NCBI GenBank assembly: GCA_964385695.1
Contig: CAYLQA010000077.1
Span: 1-7,091, forward strand
Length of the DNA: 7,091 nucleotides
From: CAYLQA01 sp964385695
GTDB taxonomy: Bacteria > Desulfobacterota > Desulfobulbia > Desulfobulbales > Desulfurivibrionaceae
Direction of reading: 5' to 3'
In this document: positions 1-5,589 of the stretch, piece by piece
Position numbering within the stretch: the stretch's first letter is position 1
How the letters are laid out: the number at the start of each line of letters is the position of its first letter
Made by a program: the position numbers and the translations under genes
Notes under the pieces: generated by a model
Database searches by the model: none
Seen by the model: the letters and a program-made list of their open reading frames with translations, nothing else
What the model was told of the DNA's origin: nothing

Positions 1-2
1 TT

Positions 3-1022
3 GAATCGGAGCCAATCAACCTTGGTGACTATGAATTCAATGTCATGCGTACCGGTGTTCAGATGTTCCAGTTTCGTCTGGTGCGTGGTGACATTCGGGT
101 TCTGCTTTCACCACGGAAACACACCTCCGACATTCCTAATTGCCGACTTGAGATAGGCTCTATCTCCTGCTGGACTCCTGGGTACAACAAGATCTATGAA
201 GATTTTAAGGCCATGCTGGAAATGCTTGGCGGTGTGTTCGTTAAAGAAAAGGCCTCCGAGGTTCACCTCTGCGTGGATGCCATCGGCCAGGACATTAAAA
301 AGCTGCCCGTTGCCAATCAAGATCAATGGATTACCAGGGCGCAGACCTTTTCACCCCATTATCGCCACCGCAAGCTTACTGGTGTTTCCATCGGTTCTGG
401 TGACCTTATGCTTCGGATCTACGACAAGGTAGAGGAGCTAAAAAAGAAATCACAGCACAAGATAGGTCCTTTCCTTCAGGTCTGGGGCCTTGATGACATT
501 GAAAAGGCCAAGGTGACACGTATCGAATTCCAGATCCGGCGATCCATCCTGAAGGAGTTCAAGTTCAACGGCCATACAAAACGCATTGATACGCTTGAGG
601 ATCTGAACAATTCACTTTCCTCTATATGGGCTTACTTTGTTGAGGAGTGGGCCAAGCTCTCAGAAACTCCAGTGGACCGAAAACACAATCATCAATCCCG
701 CGCCATAGCCCATGAATTCTGGGAGCAGATACGAGAGGCTGACTTCTCCGGCTTTCTGCATGTGGAGCGGGTGACCGCAAGCCCACTCTGTGACCTTGTT
801 GCCCTGAAGTTACAGATGGCCGGTATCGGCATGACCATTGCCGCCGCTCTGGGCCGCAAGAAGGATGATCTTGAAACGATCATTGCCTTTGGTCAAGGCG
901 CACTGGAAGGGACAATACGGGGGTTATTTAAGGATAAGGACGATTTTATAAAACGCATGGAACGAAAGGTGAACAGGGTGCAGCCTTTTCGAGATGCGCT
1001 GGCTGTAGGCGCTTCGTTATGA
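3..1022 (+). CDS. Replication initiation factor / MobT-type relaxase-like protein (5' end outside window)
   Basis: The frame is open from base 3 to the TGA at 1020-1022, giving 339 visible residues. The first ATG (base 45) is probably internal, because the upstream codons read as coding (ESEPINLGDYEFNV), so the gene is cut by the window edge. The protein resembles the replication initiation factor family (Rep_trans, PF02486), which includes rolling-circle initiators of plasmids and filamentous phages and the MobT relaxases of Tn916-like elements. Visible landmarks, numbered from the base-45 ATG, are SEVHLCVD (about residues 71-78), GVSIGSGDLMLRIYDKVEE with the candidate catalytic tyrosine Y126 (bases 420-422), and VTRIEFQIRR (about 157-166). 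These match the family pattern of an early acidic strand, an R-x-Y-D-K segment and a later R-x-E strand. The expected role is to nick DNA at an origin and start element replication or transfer. Which of these roles applies cannot be told from this fragment. Its stop overlaps the start of the next gene. Confidence 0.72.
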   Translation, partial: ESEPINLGDYEFNVMRTGVQMFQFRLVRGDIRVLLSPRKHTSDIPNCRLEIGSISCWTPGYNKIYEDFKAMLEMLGGVFVKEKASEVHLCVDAIGQDIKKLPVANQDQWITRAQTFSPHYRHRKLTGVSIGSGDLMLRIYDKVEELKKKSQHKIGPFLQVWGLDDIEKAKVTRIEFQIRRSILKEFKFNGHTKRIDTLEDLNNSLSSIWAYFVEEWAKLSETPVDRKHNHQSRAIAHEFWEQIREADFSGFLHVERVTASPLCDLVALKLQMAGIGMTIAAALGRKKDDLETIIAFGQGALEGTIRGLFKDKDDFIKRMERKVNRVQPFRDALAVGASL

Positions 1023-1345
1023 ATTATTTAGATGAACAACTAGGAAAAACACTGTCCGTTAAAGATGTTGCCGGGTTTCTGGGCATTGACGAGAAAACGG
1101 TCAGGAAATACTATGCAGTGCTAGGAGGTGTACGTTTGGGGCGTGCCTATTTGTTCTTTGAAAAGGAGGTAATAAATGCCATACAAGCGCGGAAAAAGCT
1201 GGATGGCTCAGGTACGCATCAACGGCAAGAAACACCGCAGGACATTTCCAACCAAGGCCGAGGCTCTGGCCTGGGAGGTCAACCAGAGAGAAAACAAGGA
1301 ACCGGCGTTACCATCGGTGCAGATCCGCACGGTCTCTTTAGCTGA
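1019..1345 (+). CDS. Small helix-turn-helix protein, putative excisionase or element regulator
   Basis: The ATG at 1019 overlaps the TGA of the preceding gene (ATGA) and I see no good Shine-Dalgarno sequence, so translation is probably coupled. Residues about 12-35 (LSVKDVAGFLGIDEKTVRKYY) look like a MerR/AlpA-type helix-turn-helix. They are followed by a wing-like segment (GGVRLGRAYLFFEKEVINAI, about 36-55). Such small proteins next to integrases often act as excisionases or as regulators of element genes; that role is inferred from position. From about residue 53 onward the frame overlaps the integrase gene for 170 bases. The tail there is rich in G, Q, T and R and looks like a by-product of the integrase coding sequence. 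The total length is 108 residues, of which only about the first 55 look like a folded domain. Confidence 0.65.
   Translation: MNYLDEQLGKTLSVKDVAGFLGIDEKTVRKYYAVLGGVRLGRAYLFFEKEVINAIQARKKLDGSGTHQRQETPQDISNQGRGSGLGGQPERKQGTGVTIGADPHGLFS
1164..1178 (+). promoter_or_regulatory. Strong ribosome binding site fixing the integrase start
   Basis: AGGAGGT at 1164-1170 lies 5 bases before the ATG at 1176. It sits inside the coding frame of the upstream HTH gene. It supports the integrase start at 1176 even though the upstream gene continues for another 170 bases in a different frame. Confidence 0.8.
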
Positions 1346-2249
1346 TTGGGCAACAAAGTATATGAACTATGCCCAGGTGAAGTTTTCGGCAAAGACCTAC
1401 GATGAAAAGAAGCGAATGTTCAAGATGTTTTTTGGCTCTGTTGATCACCAGTTGCTGGTGAATTCCCTCACCTCTGGTATGGTCTTGTCTTATCTTCAGG
1501 AGCAAGCGGAATCTCGGTCAGGTTATGCGGCTAACAAGGATAGGAAAAATCTTGTGGCTGCATGGAACTGGGGAATGAAGTATTTAGGGCTTCCATCCCC
1601 CAACCCATGCCTTGTTGACCGCTTTCCTGAGCAGCGTCAAACTCGTTATGTGCCGCCCGAAAAGGATTTTTGGAAGGTGTATGAACATGCCGAGACTGAG
1701 CAGGATGCGGTGATGTTTCTTGCATACTTGCATTTGGCGGCTAGACGTTCGGAACTGTTCGTTCTGCGATGGGAAGATGTCGAGTTTTCAGAACAGAAAA
1801 TTCGTCTCTATACCCGCAAGCGCAAGGATGGTTCCCTTGAGTTCGACTGGCTGCCCTTGACGGATGATTTATACAATGCCCTGCTTGCCCATCGTCAGAA
1901 AGCAGAAACGGATTGGGTCTTTCCTGACCCTGTTATAAAGAAACCGTATCTGCAAAGAAGGCACTGGATGAAAAGGGTTTGTGGGAAGGCCAAGGTGAAG
2001 CATTTCGGCCTGCATGCCATTCGTCATTTAACAGCAAGTATTTTGGCAAAGGAAAATGTGCCCATGGTGGATATTCAACGAATCTTGCGGCACAAGAATT
2101 TAGCAACTACTGAGAGGTATATTAGGAGACTGGACTCACTGCGTCCGGTTTTGAAAGTTCTTCCTGGAAGAAAAAGCCCACATTCTGAGAGTGCGGCCCA
2201 CACCATAAAAAAAGGGAATCAACTGAAATCAGTTGGCTCCCTAGGGTAA
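1176..2249 (+). CDS. Tyrosine recombinase / phage-type integrase
   Basis: This 357-residue protein catalyses site-specific integration and excision of the element. The N-terminus (MPYKRGKSWMAQVRINGKK, then RRTFPTKAEALAWE) is the basic arm-binding domain common in phage integrases. A core-binding SAM-like region follows at about residues 50-140. The catalytic domain has the expected residues: R190 in AARRSEL, a candidate beta-hairpin lysine (K215 or K217) in YTRKRKDG, H290 and R293 in LHAIRH, H306 in LRHKNLATTERY, and the nucleophile Y315. All active-site positions are present, so the enzyme looks intact. The start is fixed by a strong ribosome binding site. The roughly 40 residues after Y315 look unstructured, and the last 14 or so are read through a hairpin that serves as the tRNA terminator on the other strand. 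The gene runs toward the tRNA genes and is convergent with them. Confidence 0.95.
   Translation: MPYKRGKSWMAQVRINGKKHRRTFPTKAEALAWEVNQRENKEPALPSVQIRTVSLADWATKYMNYAQVKFSAKTYDEKKRMFKMFFGSVDHQLLVNSLTSGMVLSYLQEQAESRSGYAANKDRKNLVAAWNWGMKYLGLPSPNPCLVDRFPEQRQTRYVPPEKDFWKVYEHAETEQDAVMFLAYLHLAARRSELFVLRWEDVEFSEQKIRLYTRKRKDGSLEFDWLPLTDDLYNALLAHRQKAETDWVFPDPVIKKPYLQRRHWMKRVCGKAKVKHFGLHAIRHLTASILAKENVPMVDIQRILRHKNLATTERYIRRLDSLRPVLKVLPGRKSPHSESAAHTIKKGNQLKSVGSLG
2207..2242 (-). terminator. Intrinsic terminator of the tRNA-Lys/tRNA-Glu operon
   Basis: On the - strand a 13-position stem follows tRNA-Glu after a 12-base gap. AGGGAGCCAACTG (2242-2230) pairs with CAGTTGATTCCCT (2225-2213) around a four-base loop, with one A-C mismatch and one G-T wobble. 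It leads directly into seven T residues (2213-2207, the first shared with the stem). On the + strand there is no T-run after the hairpin, so it should terminate only - strand transcription. The whole structure lies within the last codons of the integrase gene. Confidence 0.85.
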
Positions 2250-2254
2250 TCCGC

Positions 2255-2332
<78 letters not shown>

Positions 2333-2336
2333 AAAA

Positions 2337-2412
2337 TGGTGGGTCGTGTAGGATTCGAACCTACGACTCTCTGATTAAAAGTCAGATACTCTACCAACTG
2401 AGTTAACGACCC
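2337..2412 (-). tRNA. tRNA-Lys (anticodon TTT)
   Basis: This is a complete cloverleaf of 76 bases including an encoded CCA (2339-2337). The acceptor stem is GGGTCGT (2412-2406) paired with ACGACCC (2347-2341). The anticodon stem is TCTGA/TCAGA around the loop CTTTTAA, with anticodon TTT at 2379-2377. The D-arm (AACTCAGTTGGTAGAGT) and T-arm (GTAGGTTCGAATCCTAC) are canonical. It is separated from tRNA-Glu by only four bases (2333-2336), so the two are cotranscribed. Confidence 0.97.
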
Positions 2413-2431
2413 ACTCGTCGAGAAGGTGTTT

Positions 2432-2460
2432 CTTATACAAAAGACGGTTTTTTGTGTCAA
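2432..2460 (-). promoter_or_regulatory. Sigma70-type promoter of the tRNA operon
   Basis: Read on the - strand, a perfect TTGACA (2460-2455) is followed by a 17-base spacer and TATAAG (2437-2432), which matches the -10 consensus in five of six positions. Transcription would start around 2425, about a dozen bases before tRNA-Lys. The near-consensus boxes and ideal spacing suit a highly expressed stable-RNA operon. Confidence 0.88.
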
Positions 2461-2557
2461 GTCCTTGATGCATTTTTTTCACATCAAAATGCGTATATTT
2501 TTTTATATCGGGAAAATATTGCCCAATGCAAGTCGTGAAATGAGGCGGTGAAATTCC

Positions 2558-2586
2558 TTGTGGAGAAGGGGGAGGTTTGCTATATC
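2558..2586 (+). promoter_or_regulatory. Weak candidate promoter for the RdgC-like gene
   Basis: TTGTGG (2558-2563) and TATATC (2581-2586) are 17 bases apart, about 44 bases before the gene start. A GGTGAA/TTCACC inverted pair (2547-2552 and 2587-2592) brackets them and could be an operator. Both signals are short and could be chance. The rest of 2413-2629 is AT-rich with no gene visible. Confidence 0.3.
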
Positions 2587-2629
2587 TTCACCTTTTATAT
2601 ATGTAGAAAAATAAGCCAAGGAAAAGATT

Positions 2630-3235
2630 ATGGGACTGTTGTCCAGATCGGCCAGTTATGTCCGTTATAGCGTTGAGGGAGAGGTGCCGGAGAACTTCTG
2701 GGATTTTGCCGCCGAGCAGGTCGCAAAATTTTCCTTCCGCGATATCGATGAGAGTTATGAAGAACGCTCCGTGGGTTGGGTGAGCGTGATGAATATGTTT
2801 GACAGCGAGTTCGAGTATGCCTCCTATGCAGCAGGCGACTACATTGTGCTCTCGCTGCGCATTGATGAGCGCAAGGTGGCGCCCAAGGTGATCAACAAGT
2901 TTTGCCTCAAAGAGGAGGAAAAACTCAAAAAAGCGCGCCAGATCCCCAAGCTCAGCCGGACCCAGAAGGTGGAGATCAAAGAAAACGTCAAATTGATGCT
3001 CATGAAACGGGCTGTGCCTGTGCCTGCCGTATACGATCTGGTTTGGAATCTTGCCGAGAATACTCTGCTCTTTTTTTCCACCAGCCAGAAATCCCAGGAG
3101 CTGTTGGAGGATTTTTTTAAGGATACCTTTGGCCTGAGCTTGATGCTGCAGGTGCCCTATCTTACGGCCGAGCATCTCCTGGATAAAGATGGGCGTGAGG
3201 CCTTAGCCAATATTACCCCGGCGGTCTTTGTTTAG
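2630..3235 (+). CDS. rdgC: RdgC-like recombination-associated protein (short form, N-terminal region)
   Basis: This 201-residue protein resembles the N-terminal two thirds of RdgC (PF04381), a ring-shaped DNA-binding protein that in E. coli modulates RecA-dependent recombination. Segments comparable by eye to the E. coli protein are FSFRDIDESYEERSVGWVSVMN (about 34-55), YIVLSLRIDERKVAPKVINK (71-90), a charged helical stretch with KLSRTQKVEIKENVKLMLMKRAVP (107-130), and YDLVWNLAENTLLFFSTSQKSQELLEDFF (135-163). E. coli RdgC has about 303 residues, so the C-terminal part is absent here. The end (LANITPAVFV) looks natural rather than broken, and I recall similar short forms in deltaproteobacteria. 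The start is supported by AAGGA at 2618-2622, 7 bases before the ATG. The next gene may supply the missing part. The family assignment is from recognition without alignment tools. Confidence 0.75.
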   Translation: MGLLSRSASYVRYSVEGEVPENFWDFAAEQVAKFSFRDIDESYEERSVGWVSVMNMFDSEFEYASYAAGDYIVLSLRIDERKVAPKVINKFCLKEEEKLKKARQIPKLSRTQKVEIKENVKLMLMKRAVPVPAVYDLVWNLAENTLLFFSTSQKSQELLEDFFKDTFGLSLMLQVPYLTAEHLLDKDGREALANITPAVFV

Positions 3236-3341
3236 ATGGGCATGAGAAAAAGGGCTCCTACAGTGCCGGGTTGACTCGTAATCAGCTTTGATAATGCTGT
3301 GTGTTGCCCTGAACTTTTTGCTTTACGGGGCGGAGAAAAAA

Positions 3342-3878
3342 ATGGATTTAGTAGATCTTATTGAAGAGAAACGATTTTTGGGCCAGGAGTTTTTGACCTG
3401 GCTTTGGTTCAAAAGCGACGAGCGTGGCGGCGGTATCCTGCTGCCCGAGTCCGGCGAGGATATCCAGCTGATCTTTGAAAAGCACATGCTCCTGGAGTTC
3501 GGCGAGGGTGACTCGAGGGAGAAGGTCATCTGCCAAGGATTGCAGACCGAGCTCAAAGAGGCCCGCACCGGCCTTGCCATGGGTAAAAAACTGGAGCAGG
3601 GCCGATTTATCCTCATCCGTGGGGAGTATGAGTGGAATATGTCCTTTAAGTCCACCCTATTCGAGTTCCGTAATGTGAAACCGCCCAAGACCCTGATCGG
3701 ATCCGAAGAGTCCAGCGACCCGGAGGCGCAGGAGGGGCGGCTGCTCGACCAGATCGGCCTGCACGAGACAGTGGTCCGCACCATCGACGAGTTGTTTCGT
3801 ATGTTCCTCGTTGTGCGTACCGGCGAGGAGTGGGGGCAAGAGCTAACCCGCATCCGCGAATGGGTGCATCGAGGGTAA
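3342..3878 (+). CDS. Conserved-looking protein of unknown function, possible C-terminal half of a split RdgC
   Basis: I do not know a name for this 178-residue soluble protein. The ATG at 3342 is preferred over the one at 3288. GGAG at 3332-3335 sits six bases upstream of it, and the 18 residues between the two (MIMLCVALNF onward) look like non-coding sequence. Visible features are FLGQEFLTWLWFKSDE (about 12-27), a beta-rich middle (IQLIFEKHMLLEFGEG), TGLAMGKKLEQGRFILIRGEYEWNMSFKSTLFEFRNVKPP (about 76-115), an acidic linker (SEESSDPEAQE) and a C-terminal helix pair. The pattern GK-x-hydrophobic, strand, W-x-hydrophobic-F, then an L-x-F-x-x-hydrophobic strand, recalls the E. coli RdgC C-terminal region (AGKVVTKLALDWQQRIQFV). 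Together with its place just after the RdgC-like gene, this suggests a split RdgC; this is an inference. No membrane segment or signal peptide is seen. Its stop codon lies in a large palindrome. Confidence 0.7.
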   Translation: MDLVDLIEEKRFLGQEFLTWLWFKSDERGGGILLPESGEDIQLIFEKHMLLEFGEGDSREKVICQGLQTELKEARTGLAMGKKLEQGRFILIRGEYEWNMSFKSTLFEFRNVKPPKTLIGSEESSDPEAQEGRLLDQIGLHETVVRTIDELFRMFLVVRTGEEWGQELTRIREWVHRG

Positions 3879-3982
3879 ACGCTCACATGGCACCGGATCT
3901 GCTTTGTTATCGGCCTGTTCGCATACCGAAGTATAGCTCACAGACCGATGCCTCGCATCTCCGGCACCCTGCAAGCGTTTAC
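3875..3982. repeat. 108-base concentric imperfect palindrome (MITE/REP-like element or structured RNA)
   Basis: Nested inverted repeats share one centre at about 3928.5. The arms are GTAAACGCT (3875-3883) with AGCGTTTAC (3974-3982); GG..CCGGA..TGC (3889-3902) with GCA..TCCGG..CC (3955-3968); ATCGGCCTGT (3909-3918) with ACAGACCGAT (3940-3949), one mismatch; GC with GC; and ATAC (3923-3926) with GTAT (3931-3934) around a CGAA tetraloop. About 34 base pairs form in total. The outer arms are a perfect 9-base inverted repeat that contains the TAA stop of the preceding gene. No T-run follows, so it is not a typical intrinsic terminator. I see no flanking target duplication. Confidence 0.75.
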
Positions 3983-4019
3983 AGGTCAATAGATTATTAA
4001 TCACAAAATCCATAAAACA

Positions 4020-4047
4020 TTTTCGTGTCTTTTCGTGGGTTTCGTGG
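4020..4047 (+). repeat. Iterated TTTCGTG repeats in the gatB leader
   Basis: Three copies of TTTCGTG start at 4021, 4031 and 4040, spaced 10 and 9 bases apart, and are followed by GGCCAAAAAA. I recall similar CACGAAA-type iterated tracts between genes in other bacterial genomes, but that is unverified memory. The surrounding 3983-4075 is AT-rich and holds no clear promoter. Confidence 0.6.
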
Positions 4048-4075
4048 CCAAAAAATATCGCATTAGGAAAGAAAT

Positions 4076-5512
4076 ATGGAGTTTGAAACCGTTATCGGGC
4101 TGGAAATTCATGCCCAGATGAAGACCAAGAGCAAGATCTTCTGTGGTTGCACCACCAAGTTCGGCAACCCACCCAACACCAACACCTGCCCGGTCTGCCT
4201 GGGTATGCCCGGGGTGCTGCCTGTACTCAATAAAACCGTGGTGGAGTATGCCATGAAGATGGGTCTGGCCACCAACTGCGAGATCGGCGGGATGAATGAG
4301 TTTGCCCGGAAGAATTATTTTTATCCGGACCTGCCCAAAGGCTACCAGACCTCCCAGTTTGACAAGCCCATCTGCGAGCATGGCTGGGTGGAGATCGAGG
4401 TCGAGGGGGTCAAGAAAAAGATAGGGCTCACCCGCATCCATATGGAAGAGGATGCCGGCAAGTTGGTTCATGACGAAAAAGAGCCTAAGAGCTATGTGGA
4501 CCTGAACCGTACCGGCGTGCCGCTTATCGAGATCGTCAGCGAGCCGGATATCCGCTCCCCGGAAGAGGCGGTGGCCTATCTCAAGAAACTCCATGCCACC
4601 CTGCGCTATCTGGATATCTGCGACGGTAATATGCAGGAGGGCAGCTTCCGCTGTGACGCCAATATTTCATTGAGACCTGTGGGGCAGGAAGAGTTCGGCA
4701 CCCGCACCGAGCTCAAGAACATGAACTCCTTTCGTAACGTGCAGCGTGCCCTGGAGTATGAGATCCGCCGTCAGCGTGATGTGTTGCTCGACGGTGAGGA
4801 GGTGGTGCAGGAAACCCTGCTCTGGGATCCGGATAGAGAGCGGACAAACTCCATGCGCTCCAAGGAAGAGGCCCACGATTACCGTTACTTCCCCTGTCCT
4901 GATTTGGTCCCCATTGTCATTGATGCAGAGTGGGTGGAAAGGATGCGCCAGACCCTGCCCGAGTTGCCGGATCAACGTAAGGCCCGCTTCATGGCCGATC
5001 TGGATCTGCCCGAGTATGATGCTGAAACCCTCACCGGATCACGGGAATTGGCCGATTATTTTGAAGCGGCCCTGGCCCAATATAAAAACGGCAAAAAGCT
5101 TTCCAACTGGATCATGACCGAGCTCATGGGCAAGATGAAGGGCGAGGAGGCCATGGATATCAGTCAGTGCCCTGTCTCCCCCGAGAATCTGGCCCAGCTT
5201 TTGAACATGGTGGAAAAGGGCACCATCTCCGGTAAGATCGCCAAGACCGTCTTTGAAGAGATGCTCGAAAGCGGCAAGGACCCTGAGGCTGTGGTTAAGG
5301 AGAAGAATCTTGTCCAGATGAGTGATGAGGGGGAACTTGTCGCCATTGTCCAGGAAATCATCGCCGAGAACCCGGAGCAGGCCCAGCAGTTTAAAGACGG
5401 CAAGACCAAGGTCATGGGCTTTTTTGTCGGCCAGCTCATGAAAAAGACCCAAGGCAAGGCCAACCCCCAGATGGCCAATCAACTCTTTGCCAAGGAACTT
5501 CAAAAGCAGTAA
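4076..5512 (+). CDS. gatB: Aspartyl/glutamyl-tRNA amidotransferase subunit B
   Basis: GatB is the kinase and tRNA-binding subunit of the GatCAB complex. The complex converts Glu-tRNA(Gln) to Gln-tRNA(Gln), and often Asp-tRNA(Asn) to Asn-tRNA(Asn), using ammonia from GatA and ATP in the cytoplasm. The 478-residue length is full size for the family. Visible signatures are FETVIGLEIHAQ at the start, the zinc-type cysteines C23, C25, C38 and C41 (FCGC and TCPVC), YPDLPKGYQTSQF (about 83-95), IHMEEDAGKLVHD (121-133), LNRTGVPLIEIVSEPD (143-158), GSFRCDANIS, ELKNMNSF, and YRYFPCPDL (about 269-277). The C-terminal helical and YqeY-like tail covers roughly 325-478. AGGAA at 4065-4069 is six bases before the ATG and fixes the start. 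No gatA or gatC is next to it; in many genomes gatB is separate. Presence of gatB implies an indirect route for Gln-tRNA and/or Asn-tRNA. Confidence 0.98.
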   Translation: MEFETVIGLEIHAQMKTKSKIFCGCTTKFGNPPNTNTCPVCLGMPGVLPVLNKTVVEYAMKMGLATNCEIGGMNEFARKNYFYPDLPKGYQTSQFDKPICEHGWVEIEVEGVKKKIGLTRIHMEEDAGKLVHDEKEPKSYVDLNRTGVPLIEIVSEPDIRSPEEAVAYLKKLHATLRYLDICDGNMQEGSFRCDANISLRPVGQEEFGTRTELKNMNSFRNVQRALEYEIRRQRDVLLDGEEVVQETLLWDPDRERTNSMRSKEEAHDYRYFPCPDLVPIVIDAEWVERMRQTLPELPDQRKARFMADLDLPEYDAETLTGSRELADYFEAALAQYKNGKKLSNWIMTELMGKMKGEEAMDISQCPVSPENLAQLLNMVEKGTISGKIAKTVFEEMLESGKDPEAVVKEKNLVQMSDEGELVAIVQEIIAENPEQAQQFKDGKTKVMGFFVGQLMKKTQGKANPQMANQLFAKELQKQ

Positions 5513-5589
5513 CGAGTGACAGGTGACGAGTGACAAGTTTTTTTTAAGTAGTTCGACACTCGTTACTCGTTACTCGTTACTTGTCACTC
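5511..5589. repeat. Heptamer repeats forming an inverted repeat between gatB and radC
   Basis: The right arm is built of heptamers: ACTCGTT three times (5558-5578), then ACTTGTC and ACTC (5579-5589). The left arm, starting inside the gatB stop codon, carries the complementary style: AACGAGTGACAGGTGACGAGTG (5511-5532), then ACAAG. Bases 5511-5532 pair with 5557-5578 over 22 positions with three G-T wobbles and one mismatch. An alternative pairing joins GAGTGACAAGT (5528-5538) with ACTTGTCACTC (5579-5589). Eight T residues (5538-5545) lie in the loop. The tract ends directly at the radC ATG. Confidence 0.8.

Larger units (their letters stand above)
1..2254 (+). mobile_element. Right-hand end of an integrated element (rep, HTH, integrase) at a tRNA-Glu gene
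   Basis: Seen: three same-strand, tightly packed genes encode a replication initiation factor-like protein, a small helix-turn-helix protein and a tyrosine recombinase, and the recombinase gene stops 5 bases before the encoded CCA end of a tRNA-Glu gene. Known: integrative plasmids, ICEs, satellites and some inoviruses use this gene set, and tyrosine integrases often target tRNA 3' ends and sit next to the attachment site. Inferred: the element runs leftward out of the window and the border is at or inside the tRNA-Glu 3' part. The left attachment site is not in the window; I saw no second copy of the tRNA 3' segment in bases 1-2250. No structural phage or conjugation gene is visible, so the class of element is open. 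Confidence 0.6.

Noticed and set aside
3275..3300. Promoter for the second RdgC-region gene (TTGACT followed by GATAAT or TAATGC)
   Set aside because: The spacing between the boxes is only about 13-15 bases, too short for a good sigma70 promoter. Cotranscription with the upstream gene explains expression.
3288..3341. Longer start of the gene after the RdgC-like gene, including a hydrophobic MIMLCVALNFLLYG segment that could pass for a signal peptide
   Set aside because: The ATG at 3342 has GGAG at proper spacing and begins a typical soluble N-terminus. The upstream 18 codons look like chance open frame.
3323..3886. 187-codon open frame on the - strand
   Set aside because: It is a serine- and arginine-rich shadow of the + strand gene at 3342-3878, with no domain of its own.
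3874..3983. Integron attC site: a palindrome of attC size directly after a stop codon, with AAC paired to GTT in the outer arms
   Set aside because: The conserved boxes do not fit. The bases around AAC (GGTAAAC) and GTT (GTTTACA) miss the RYYYAAC and GTTRRRY patterns in several positions. The neighbouring genes look like ordinary backbone and no integron integrase is present.
5511..5545. Rho-independent terminator after gatB because of the eight-T run
   Set aside because: The bases just before the T-run have no self-complementary stem. Their pairing partner lies downstream, so the T-run is in the loop of the hairpin.
5511..5589. CRISPR-like array
   Set aside because: The repeat unit is only seven bases and there are no spacers between copies.
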